Shown here: positions 1 through 6,756 of the stretch, one piece after another
Layout: the number at the start of each line of letters is the position of its first letter
Numbering within the stretch: the stretch's first letter is position 1
Source: Bacteroidia bacterium
GTDB lineage: Bacteria > Bacteroidota > Bacteroidia > Cytophagales > Cyclobacteriaceae
Direction of reading: 5' to 3'
Assembly (NCBI GenBank): GCA_016650355.1
Contig: JAENVX010000329.1
Coordinates: forward strand, 1 to 13,226
Length of the DNA stretch: 13,226 nt
Translations under genes and position numbers: made by a program
Notes under the pieces: generated by a model
Database searches by the model: none
The model's input: the letters and a program-made list of their open reading frames with translations, nothing else
What the model was told of the DNA's origin: nothing

Positions 1-753
1 ACATTTTTAGGAACCGGAACATCACAAGGCGTACCTGTAATCGGGTGCACCTGCAAAGTATGCCAATCCGGCAATCCGAAAGATAATCGTTTGCGCACAT
101 CTATTCTTATCGAAGAAAAAGGGGAAACATTTGTAATAGATACAGGTCCTGATTTCCGTCAACAAATGCTTCGGGAAGATATCAAGAGATTAGATGCCGT
201 AATTTTTACTCACAGTCACAAAGATCATATTGCAGGGCTTGACGATGTGCGCGCTTACAATTACATCCAAAAAGTTCCAATGCCGATATATGGCACCAAA
301 GCCTTACATAAGCAGCTAAAATCCGAATTCTATTATGCCTTTTCTGGTGAGAAATATCCTGGCATCCCTCAACTAAACCTGATTGAAATAAACGAAGAGC
401 CATTCACAACCCAGGGAGTGACATTCACACCACTACCCGTACTACATCTTAGAATGCCTGTACTTGGCTTTCGAGTTGGCGATTTCAGCTACATTACAGA
501 TTCGAATCAAATACCGGATAGTACGCTTGAGAAATTAAAGGGCACACGGGTATTAGTTCTAAATTCACTACAACGCGAAAAGCACGTTTCACATTTCAAC
601 TTAACTGAAGCCGTTGCAATGGCCAGGAAAATTGGCGCATCCAAAACTTATTTTACGCACATCAGTCATAAGTTGGGCACGCACAGGAAAGTAGAAAAAG
701 AACTACCCGAATCGATAGCTTTGGGGTTTGATGGGTTGACCATCGAACTCTAG
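1..753 (+). CDS. MBL-fold metallo-hydrolase, PhnP-like (5' partial)
   Basis: The reading frame is open from base 1, so the gene begins just outside the window. The visible start TFLGTGTSQGVP is the usual N-terminal strand of PhnP-like (COG1235) proteins, so probably only three or four residues are missing. Seen in the 250-residue fragment: a cysteine cluster (C16, C18, C21) that in PhnP relatives holds a structural zinc; the metal motif HSHKDH at 71-76; further likely ligands H149, D167 (in YITDSN) and the FTHISH segment at 219-224; and HVSHFNLTEA at 195-204. Together these give the full set expected for a two-metal active site. The family cleaves phosphodiester or cyclic-phosphate bonds, but the substrate here cannot be told; no phn genes are visible, so phosphonate metabolism is not supported. 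It is a cytosolic enzyme with no signal peptide. The next gene starts 2 bp after its stop, suggesting co-transcription and coupled translation. Confidence 0.9.
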   Translation, partial: TFLGTGTSQGVPVIGCTCKVCQSGNPKDNRLRTSILIEEKGETFVIDTGPDFRQQMLREDIKRLDAVIFTHSHKDHIAGLDDVRAYNYIQKVPMPIYGTKALHKQLKSEFYYAFSGEKYPGIPQLNLIEINEEPFTTQGVTFTPLPVLHLRMPVLGFRVGDFSYITDSNQIPDSTLEKLKGTRVLVLNSLQREKHVSHFNLTEAVAMARKIGASKTYFTHISHKLGTHRKVEKELPESIALGFDGLTIEL

Positions 754-755
754 CT

Positions 756-2312
756 GTGCATAATAATTATTTTTTCCTTCGTCAACTTTCACAAGCTCTT
801 TCCAAAAAATTAGTAGGCTCAACTCTTGTCTCTTGTTTTAGTCAGAATAAGGAAGAATTAATTCTAGAATTCAACGACAGCCATGAGTCCTTCTTTATCA
901 AAGCCAGTCTGCAATCCGAATTTTGTTGTCTATCATTTCCAGATTCATTTAACCGAGCCCGAAAAAATAGTATTGATCTTTTCAATGCAATCCTGATGAA
1001 AAAGGTTGAGCGAATCTATGAGTTTAAAAATGAAAGATGCTTTTTAATTGAATTGGAGGCAAATTACTCGTTGCTGTTTAAACTGCATGGCAATCGTTCC
1101 AACATCATTCTATTTGATCAAAATAGTGTAAAAGAAATATTTAGGAACCACCTAAATGCAGACTATGAAATAAAGGTATCAGATTTAGATAGAGAAGTAG
1201 ACTGGAGCAAAGAAGAATTTTTCAATCATTCAAAAGACCTCCAACGCACCTACTTTACACTCGGTAAACCAGTTTGGGAATATCTTGATAAAAACAACTT
1301 TCAATCACTCGATAGCGAAACAAAGTGGAGTCTTTTTGAAAAAACAATTCAACAACTGAACGACCCTCAATACTATATTTTAGAAAAGGTAAATAAACTC
1401 ATGTTCTCGTTGGTACCCTACGGAAAAGTAATAAGTCAATTTACCGATCCTGTAAAAGGCATCAACGAATTCTTTCAACTATACTCTCAATTACACGCTT
1501 TCTATTCTGAAAAATCGACAACACTCCGACCAATCCGTGAGCGAGAAAAGAGCGCATTAAGCTACATCTCCAAAAACAAGCTAAAGCTTCAAGAGCTTCT
1601 GAACGATACGCATTATCAGGCTTGGGGAGATTTAATTATGGCCAACCTCCATAACATTAAAGCAAGGCAAGAGAAGTTTTTAGTTGACAATTTCTATGCT
1701 AAAAATCAACTGGTTGAGATCAAATTGAAAGCTGATCTGTCTCCTCAAAAAAACGCAGAGGTTTTTTATCGTAAAGGGAAGAACCAGAAGATTGAAATTC
1801 AGAAACTAAAGGAGGCAATCGAACGGAAGGAAAAAGAATTAGAAAAAATCCAAGCCCAGATTGCTGAGATTGAATCTTCCAAAGACTTAAAACAGTTGCG
1901 TATATCTTCGAAGGATTTAAAAAAAATTGGGAAGAAAAAAGAAAGTGTCGAAATTTTACCTTTTCATGAATTTGAATTTAAAGGATATAAGATCTTGGTT
2001 GGCCGCAATGCCGTAAGCAACGATATACTCACCTTGAAATATTCACACAAAGAAGATTTGTGGCTGCATGCCAAAGATGTGGCCGGTTCCCATGTTATTA
2101 TTAAACACCAATCGGGTAAAAAATTTCCGAAAGACGTTATAGAACGAGCTGCTGAGTTGGCAGCTTACAATTCGAAACGAAAAACAGATTCCCTTTGTCC
2201 AGTCACAGTCACCTCTAAAAAATTTGTCCGCAAACGCAAAGGTGACCCTGCCGGTGCTGTGGTGGTGGAGAGAGGAGAGGTAATTATGGTGGAACCAAAA
2301 CTAACTTCTTGA
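756..2312 (+). CDS. NFACT-family (RqcH-like) ribosome quality control protein
   Basis: A 518-residue protein with the full NFACT architecture: NFACT-N from residue 1 (MHNNYFFLRQLS, GNRSNIILFD at 112-121), a central helical/HhH part (GDLIMANL at 291-298, LSPQKNAEVFYRKG at 328-341), a charged coiled coil at about 342-392, and the NFACT-R domain from about 403, with DLWLHAKDVAGSHV at 434-447. Characterised members (Rqc2, bacterial RqcH) bind the 60S/50S subunit carrying peptidyl-tRNA after ribosome splitting and recruit tRNA to add C-terminal tails that mark stalled nascent chains. Older annotations say fibronectin-binding protein. The start is GTG: after the in-frame stop at 729-731 it is the only recognised start codon, and it lies 2 bp past the previous stop. 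By my alignment the catalytic Asp-Arg pair of RqcH is Glu85-Arg86 here, so tailing activity is less certain than family membership. Confidence 0.9.
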   Translation: MHNNYFFLRQLSQALSKKLVGSTLVSCFSQNKEELILEFNDSHESFFIKASLQSEFCCLSFPDSFNRARKNSIDLFNAILMKKVERIYEFKNERCFLIELEANYSLLFKLHGNRSNIILFDQNSVKEIFRNHLNADYEIKVSDLDREVDWSKEEFFNHSKDLQRTYFTLGKPVWEYLDKNNFQSLDSETKWSLFEKTIQQLNDPQYYILEKVNKLMFSLVPYGKVISQFTDPVKGINEFFQLYSQLHAFYSEKSTTLRPIREREKSALSYISKNKLKLQELLNDTHYQAWGDLIMANLHNIKARQEKFLVDNFYAKNQLVEIKLKADLSPQKNAEVFYRKGKNQKIEIQKLKEAIERKEKELEKIQAQIAEIESSKDLKQLRISSKDLKKIGKKKESVEILPFHEFEFKGYKILVGRNAVSNDILTLKYSHKEDLWLHAKDVAGSHVIIKHQSGKKFPKDVIERAAELAAYNSKRKTDSLCPVTVTSKKFVRKRKGDPAGAVVVERGEVIMVEPKLTS

Positions 2313-2340
2313 TATCAGAGAATCCTGGCATCAAGAAGTT
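2303..2340. terminator. Shared hairpin between convergent genes, probable bidirectional terminator
   Basis: Perfect 11-bp inverted repeat AACTTCTTGAT (2303-2313) / ATCAAGAAGTT (2330-2340) with a 16-nt loop. The stop codon of the NFACT gene (2310-2312) lies inside the left arm, and the pyruvate kinase stop is 11 bp beyond the right arm. On the minus strand the stem is followed by AGTTTTGG, a weak U-run; on the plus strand there is no clear U-run. Position between converging genes supports termination from both sides. Confidence 0.55.
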
Positions 2341-2351
2341 CGTTATTAATA

Positions 2352-3779
2352 CTATTGTACTAAATGCACTTTAATCATATTTGACCTTCCTCGTTCTTGA
2401 ATGGGCATACTGGCAAGTATGATAAACGTATCGCCAGCTTTCACATGGCCATCACGCTTAAGGATTTGTTCAACATCCGCTATCGTTGCGTCAGTGGAAG
2501 AAGCTTTGTCGTAATGATAAGCCCGTGTTGCCCAAACCAGATTCATGGTATTGATAATTGTGTCATTGCTCGTGAACGCGAAAATATTGCAATTGGGGCG
2601 GTGCGAAGCAGCTTTATAGGCGCTGTATCCAAACTGTGTCATTCCAACGATTGCCTGGGCATTTACATCTTTAGCAAGTTTACACGCAGTAAGGATCAAA
2701 CTATCATTAAAATAATTGGGGGCAGTTGTATCAAGTTCGCGGAATTTAAAAAAAATATTACCCTGCTTTTCAACGGATCCAATAGTTCGCACCATACTGC
2801 GGATAACTTCAATTGGATATTTTCCCGCGGCCGTCTCTGCCGAAAGCATCAATGCATCGGCTCCATCCATCACTGCATTGGCGACATCGTTTGTTTCAGC
2901 CCGAGTAGGTCTAGGGTTTTCAATCATGCTTTCCATCATCTGAGTAGCAACGATTACAGGCTTTCCAGCAGTGTTACATTTCTCGATCAACATTTTCTGG
3001 ACCATAGGCACTTCCTCCATCCATATCTCCACACCAAGGTCTCCACGCGCTACCATCACGGCATCCGTTGCTGCAATAATTGCATCAATATTTTCCAGTG
3101 CCTCCGGCTTTTCAATCTTTGCAATAATTCGTGTAGTCGACTCCAGGCCATCAATAATTTCGCGCAAGCTTAAAATATCCTGTGCTTTTCTCACAAAGGA
3201 CAAAGCAACCCAATCTACTTTATGCTTGAGTCCAAAATGCAAATCAGTTAAGTCCTTTTCGGTTAGTGATGGGGCAGATACTTTTGAATTTGGTAGATTA
3301 ATTCCTTTTCTCGACTTGAGCGGACCTCCATAAATAACAGAGCACACAACATCAATATCTCTTACCTCCTTAACTTTCAGTTCAATTTTTCCATCATCGA
3401 TCAAAATCATATCCCCAACCTTAACATCTTTGGGTAGCCCTTCATAGGAAGTGCTCACTAGTTCATTGTTTCCAAGAACTTTACGTGTAGTGATAATGAT
3501 CTCCTGGCCGGCTTCAATCTCTACACCGGGCTGCATATCGTTAACCCGGATTTTGGGACCTTGTAAATCTTGCAATAATGCAACATTGGTGCCCATTTCG
3601 ACATTTATCTCACGGACATAATTGATCACTTTAAGATGGTCCTCATGTGTGCCGTGCGAAAAATTCAATCGGAATACATCAACTCCTTCCTTTACCAAGG
3701 CGCGAAGCATTTCCATATTACTTGAAGCAGGGCCAACGGTGGCAACAATTTTTGTCTTGTTATAAGAGATTCTTTCCAT
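2352..3779 (-). CDS. pyk: Pyruvate kinase
   Basis: Converts phosphoenolpyruvate and ADP to pyruvate and ATP, the last step of glycolysis; cytosolic and normally tetrameric. The 475-residue protein is of normal bacterial length. Seen in order: KIVATVGPAS at 10-19, FRLNFSHG at 36-43, the B-domain after about 80, the family signature IIAKIEKPEALEN at 218-230 with catalytic Lys221 and metal-binding Glu223, ARGDLG at 244-249 with the second metal-binding Asp247, and VATQMMESM at 277-285 with Thr279. The C-terminal domain is complete and ends VHLVQ. The cation-site segment is DLQGPKIRV (71-79), with Lys76 where potassium-dependent enzymes carry Glu, so potassium-independent activity is expected. 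The gene lies 8 bp after the IPExxxVDY gene and is probably co-transcribed with it. A long plus-strand open frame over its 3' half is only its shadow. Confidence 0.98.
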   Translation of the reverse strand: MERISYNKTKIVATVGPASSNMEMLRALVKEGVDVFRLNFSHGTHEDHLKVINYVREINVEMGTNVALLQDLQGPKIRVNDMQPGVEIEAGQEIIITTRKVLGNNELVSTSYEGLPKDVKVGDMILIDDGKIELKVKEVRDIDVVCSVIYGGPLKSRKGINLPNSKVSAPSLTEKDLTDLHFGLKHKVDWVALSFVRKAQDILSLREIIDGLESTTRIIAKIEKPEALENIDAIIAATDAVMVARGDLGVEIWMEEVPMVQKMLIEKCNTAGKPVIVATQMMESMIENPRPTRAETNDVANAVMDGADALMLSAETAAGKYPIEVIRSMVRTIGSVEKQGNIFFKFRELDTTAPNYFNDSLILTACKLAKDVNAQAIVGMTQFGYSAYKAASHRPNCNIFAFTSNDTIINTMNLVWATRAYHYDKASSTDATIADVEQILKRDGHVKAGDTFIILASMPIQERGRSNMIKVHLVQ

Positions 3780-3787
3780 GTTAGGTT

Positions 3788-4210
3788 TTAAAAAATAAAG
3801 TTTTCCTTGGATTTTAAGGCCGCCAAAGGTATGAAAGCGACTAGTTCGATGGAAGGAATATTACTCAAGAGTTCCTGCAATCGATTGATCTCCATGTGCT
3901 CATCACCTTGTGCCAATAAAATGAAGTCCAAATGTGGAAATTCCGGTATAAGGAGGCCTCTTACAGAGTCTATTTCATTAGGTTTATTCCGGAAGAGCTT
4001 CAATTGGTTCACATTACTACCTGATGCGAAAAAGGCGTAATTCAAGACGGATTTTTTTTTGGCCTGGATGACTAAATCTGGCTGTTTTACAAGCCTGACC
4101 CCAAGAAGCTTATTGATTTCCCAAGCCAGACGATAACCTTTTGCTGAAGAAATGAGACCTATTAACTCAAAATCATACGTATATTCAATTTCAAGTCTGC
4201 TTTTCTTCAT
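3788..4210 (-). CDS. IPExxxVDY family protein
   Basis: A 140-residue protein recognised by the segment LIPEFPHLDFIL (residues 87-98), a conservative variant of the motif that names the family (I-P-E-x-x-x-V-D-Y), here with Leu for Val and Phe for Tyr. It has no signal peptide or membrane segment. The visible pattern is an alpha/beta mixture with short hydrophobic strands (LDFILLA, IELVAFI) and many lysines. To my knowledge the family is restricted to Bacteroidota and has no assigned function. It is encoded 8 bp upstream of pyk on the same strand and divergently from acpP, a neighbourhood I recall as recurrent in this phylum, which suggests a role tied to pyruvate kinase or to the glycolysis/fatty-acid junction. 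That role is inference only. The ATG at 4208-4210 is the natural start, with a small dyad just upstream of it. Confidence 0.85.
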   Translation of the reverse strand: MKKSRLEIEYTYDFELIGLISSAKGYRLAWEINKLLGVRLVKQPDLVIQAKKKSVLNYAFFASGSNVNQLKLFRNKPNEIDSVRGLLIPEFPHLDFILLAQGDEHMEINRLQELLSNIPSIELVAFIPLAALKSKENFIF

Positions 4211-4218
4211 TGTATGAG

Positions 4219-4241
4219 CTGGTAATATTTTGGAATACCAG
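4219..4241 (-). promoter_or_regulatory. Dyad in the leader of the IPExxxVDY-pyk unit
   Basis: Inverted repeat CTGGTA (4219-4224) / TACCAG (4236-4241) with an 11-nt AT-rich centre, 8 bp upstream of the IPExxxVDY start codon. It could be an operator half-site pair or a leader hairpin covering the ribosome-binding region. Six-bp arms can arise by chance, so this is only a candidate. Confidence 0.25.
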
Positions 4242-4366
4242 AGTTGACGAACTGATTACTAAGTATTTAAAAGAATTCTAAATTTGGTTGTACTGCTTTT
4301 CCTTATTATTTAAACAAAAATACCATCAAACGACAAATTTGATAGAATTGACGTCTATTAAAAAGG

Positions 4367-4398
4367 TTTGCCAATATTGCGCTAAATCTCTTTATTTG
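4367..4398 (+). promoter_or_regulatory. Candidate Bacteroidota-type promoter for acpP-fabF-rnc
   Basis: TTTG at 4367-4370 (-33 element), a 20-bp spacer, then TTTATTTG at 4391-4398, which differs from the TAnnTTTG -7 consensus at one base. A start of transcription near 4404 would leave a leader of about 27 nt before the acpP ATG at 4432. The 8-bp palindrome CAATATTG (4372-4379) lies just after the -33 element and could serve as an operator, though it is too short to be convincing. Confidence 0.5.
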
Positions 4399-4431
4399 CA
4401 CAAGTTTTTGAATACTCTAAACTAAAATAAC

Positions 4432-4671
4432 ATGTCTGAAATCGCACAAAAAGTAAAACAGATCATCATCGACAAATTAGGTGTGGAAGAATCTGAAGTA
4501 ACTCCTGAAGCAAGCTTTACAAACGACCTCGGTGCCGACTCATTGGATACCGTGGAATTAATCATGGAGTTCGAGAAGGAATTCAACATTTCCATCCCAG
4601 ACGACCAGGCTGAGAATATTGCCACCGTAGGCCAGGCGATTTCTTACCTTGAGGAGAACGCTAAGAAATAA
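4432..4671 (+). CDS. acpP: Acyl carrier protein
   Basis: A 79-residue acidic protein of the normal length and sequence for the carrier of type II fatty-acid synthesis. The motif GADSLDTVELIMEFE contains Ser37, the residue that receives 4'-phosphopantetheine; the acyl chain is then held as a thioester on that arm. The helix after the serine (TVELIMEFEKEF) is the usual contact surface for partner enzymes such as FabF. The ATG at 4432 follows an A-rich leader without a strong Shine-Dalgarno sequence, as is common in Bacteroidota. It is the first gene of a unit with fabF (29 bp downstream) and rnc, and transcription probably starts at the element near 4391-4398. Confidence 0.98.
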   Translation: MSEIAQKVKQIIIDKLGVEESEVTPEASFTNDLGADSLDTVELIMEFEKEFNISIPDDQAENIATVGQAISYLEENAKK

Positions 4672-4700
4672 ACTAAGGATCTCCCCTTCGAAATAGTTTT

Positions 4701-5951
4701 ATGTCTTTTAAGAGAGTAGTCATAACCGGTGTAGGTGCACTTACTCCCATTGGGAATACCCTTTCCGAATATTGGGAGGGTCTTCGCAATGGAAAAAGTG
4801 GCGCTGCTCCTATAACTAAGTTTGACACCACTCTTTTTAAGACCAAGTTCGCCTGCGAGCTGAAAGGCTTTGACCCGGTCAATTTCATGGAGAAGAAGGA
4901 AGCGAGGAAACTCGATCCGTTTTCGCAATATGCCATGGTGGCATCAGATGAAGCTATTCAGGATGCTAATCTAACGATGGCAGAAATTAACCTCGATCGT
5001 GTTGGCGTGATCTGGGGCTCTGGGATTGGCGGCTTACTTACTTTTCAGGAAGAAGTTAGATCTTTCGCTGCCGGTGACGGTACACCACGATTCAATCCAT
5101 TCTTTATTCCGAAAATGATTCCAGACTTAAGTGCTGGGCATATTTCAATCAAACACGGATTCAGAGGACCGAACTATGTTACTGTCTCTGCCTGCGCGTC
5201 TTCTACCAACGCGATGTATGATGCATACACCTATTTGAAATTAGGAAAGGCTGATATAATCGTCTCTGGTGGATCTGAAGCTGCGATCTGCATTGCAGGT
5301 GTCGGTGGATTTAATGCGCTTAAGGCTCTTTCTGAAAACAACGCCTCTCCAGAAACTGCCTCACGTCCATATGATAAAGACCGCGATGGTTTTGTTTTAG
5401 GAGAAGGTGCAGGTGCATTGATTCTGGAAGAATATGAACACGCCAAAAGACGCGGTGCAAAAATTTACGCTGAGGTAATCGGTGGCGGCATGTCATCTGA
5501 TGCGTATCACATCACAGCACCACATCCTGAAGGAGCAGGTATTACCAAAGTGATGGAATATGCTCTTGAAGAGGCAGGCATAAAACCAGAAGAAGTGGAT
5601 TATATCAATACACATGGAACCTCCACCCCGCTAGGTGACTTTGGTGAAATCAAGGCCATTCAAAAAGTATTTGGAGAGCACGCATATAAAATGAATATCA
5701 GCTCCACCAAATCCATGACGGGCCATTTACTAGGAGCTGCTGGTGGTATTGAAGCCATTGCCTGTCTTCTTGCCATCAAAGAAGGCATTGTGCCTCCTAC
5801 CATAAACCATTTTACGGATGATCCGGATCAGGATCCGAGGCTCAATCTTACATTCAATAAAGCTCAAAAAAGAGAAGTTAACATTGCTTTGAGCAATACG
5901 TTCGGCTTTGGTGGGCACAATTGTTCCATACTTCTTAAAAAAGTGGAGTAA
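4701..5951 (+). CDS. fabF: Beta-ketoacyl-ACP synthase II
   Basis: Condenses malonyl-ACP with a growing acyl-ACP, the chain-elongating step of fatty-acid synthesis. The 416-residue thiolase-fold protein begins MSFKRVVITGVGALTP, the standard FabF N-terminus. The catalytic triad is intact: Cys165 in SACASS, His305 in NTHGTSTPLGD and His342 in KSMTGHLLGAAGG, with the supporting Lys337. The glycine-rich loop GFGGHN at 402-407 near the C-terminus is also present. Its length matches FabF, and position directly after acpP favours FabF over FabB. There is no sign of a polyketide-type fusion. rnc follows 11 bp after its stop, so acpP, fabF and rnc very likely form one transcript. Confidence 0.97.
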   Translation: MSFKRVVITGVGALTPIGNTLSEYWEGLRNGKSGAAPITKFDTTLFKTKFACELKGFDPVNFMEKKEARKLDPFSQYAMVASDEAIQDANLTMAEINLDRVGVIWGSGIGGLLTFQEEVRSFAAGDGTPRFNPFFIPKMIPDLSAGHISIKHGFRGPNYVTVSACASSTNAMYDAYTYLKLGKADIIVSGGSEAAICIAGVGGFNALKALSENNASPETASRPYDKDRDGFVLGEGAGALILEEYEHAKRRGAKIYAEVIGGGMSSDAYHITAPHPEGAGITKVMEYALEEAGIKPEEVDYINTHGTSTPLGDFGEIKAIQKVFGEHAYKMNISSTKSMTGHLLGAAGGIEAIACLLAIKEGIVPPTINHFTDDPDQDPRLNLTFNKAQKREVNIALSNTFGFGGHNCSILLKKVE

Positions 5952-5962
5952 GCCCAGTCCTT

Positions 5963-6682
5963 GTGTGGAACTTACTTAAATTATCCAAGGCAAATTCAAA
6001 AGATGACAAGAAGCTGATCACCGCAATTCGAACGATTGCCGGCTTCGCGCCATCAAATATTGCCCTGTATAAGCTTGCCACATTACATAGTTCTAAAGGA
6101 ATAGACAAAGAGGGCTTCCGCGAATCAAATGAGCGCCTTGAATATCTAGGTGATGCCGTTTTGGGTGCAGCTGTTGCTGATTATTTATTCAAAAAATATC
6201 CCTTCAAAGATGAAGGGTTTCTTACCGAAATCCGATCGCGGATTGTAAACCGAGAATCACTAAATCATCTGGCTCGCAAAGTTGGTATTGCCGCTATCGT
6301 CCAATTCGACCATAAGAACTCGCAGCTTCAACAAGTAATTTTAGGGAACACGCTGGAAGCATTGGTTGGTGCGGTCTACATGGACAAGGGATTCATTCGC
6401 TGTAAAAAATTTGTAGTCGATAAATTAATCCAACCCTATTTCGATTTAGAAGTGGTTGTAAATTCTAATTCTAATCATAAAAGCAAAATAATCGAATGGG
6501 CGCAACGAAATGGCATGGAAATTAAATTCGAAATTTTGAATGTGAAAAACGCAAGAAATAGTAAAGAGTTTTCTGCACAAGTTTTTATTGCCGAGCAACC
6601 TTATGGATTAGGTTATGGTTATACAAAGAAGAAGGCTGAGCAAGATGCTGCACAGAAGACGTGTGAGATGCTTAATATTTAA
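5963..6682 (+). CDS. rnc: Ribonuclease III
   Basis: Cuts double-stranded RNA, including the rRNA precursor and some mRNAs. The 239-residue protein has the catalytic domain first, with the signature ERLEYLGDA at 57-65 (Glu57, Glu60, Asp64) and GNTLEALVGAVYMD at 128-141 containing the essential Glu132. The C-terminal double-stranded RNA-binding domain spans about 170-238 and ends with the helix KKKAEQDAAQKTCEML. The position equivalent to E. coli Asp114 appears to be Asn129 by my alignment. The start is the GTG at 5963, which begins MWNLLKLSKANSKDDKKL, resembling the basic N-terminal extension seen in Bacteroidota homologues; no in-frame ATG lies close by. The acpP-fabF-rnc order is widely conserved. 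Confidence 0.96.
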   Translation: MWNLLKLSKANSKDDKKLITAIRTIAGFAPSNIALYKLATLHSSKGIDKEGFRESNERLEYLGDAVLGAAVADYLFKKYPFKDEGFLTEIRSRIVNRESLNHLARKVGIAAIVQFDHKNSQLQQVILGNTLEALVGAVYMDKGFIRCKKFVVDKLIQPYFDLEVVVNSNSNHKSKIIEWAQRNGMEIKFEILNVKNARNSKEFSAQVFIAEQPYGLGYGYTKKKAEQDAAQKTCEMLNI

Positions 6683-6720
6683 TAGGTATGAATAAGGAGT
6701 TTTGAATTATCAGCGGACCT

Positions 6721-6755
6721 AGACTCAAGACTATTGACTATTGACTTAAGATTAG
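6721..6755 (+). repeat. Degenerate heptanucleotide tandem repeat upstream of nadE
   Basis: Five consecutive 7-bp units fill the stretch directly before the nadE start codon: AGACTCA, AGACTAT, TGACTAT, TGACTTA and the more divergent AGATTAG (consensus WGACTWW). The two middle units are the closest match. The array lies in the 74-bp gap after rnc and stops one base short of the ATG, so it would form the translation initiation region of any transcript that reads into nadE. A related array in the opposite orientation lies after nadE. Confidence 0.6.
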
Positions 6756-6756
6756 C

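Noticed and set aside
2397..3173. Long plus-strand open frame of 258 codons opposite pyruvate kinase
   Set aside because: It is fully antisense to a certain pyk gene, its translation is rich in Cys, His, Ser and Ile without any domain, and it has no promoter or ribosome-binding site; a codon-structure shadow.
4279..4286. TAAATTTG, an exact -7 consensus match on the plus strand upstream of acpP
   Set aside because: No TTG or TTTG at 17-23 bp upstream; the nearest TTG is 32 bp away. The site at 4391-4398 has correct spacing and a better leader length.
4315..4322. Minus-strand TATTTTTG as a -7 element for the IPExxxVDY-pyk unit
   Set aside because: It matches TAnnTTTG and is well placed, but I found no -33 element at the right distance, and in such A/T-rich DNA a lone match is expected by chance.
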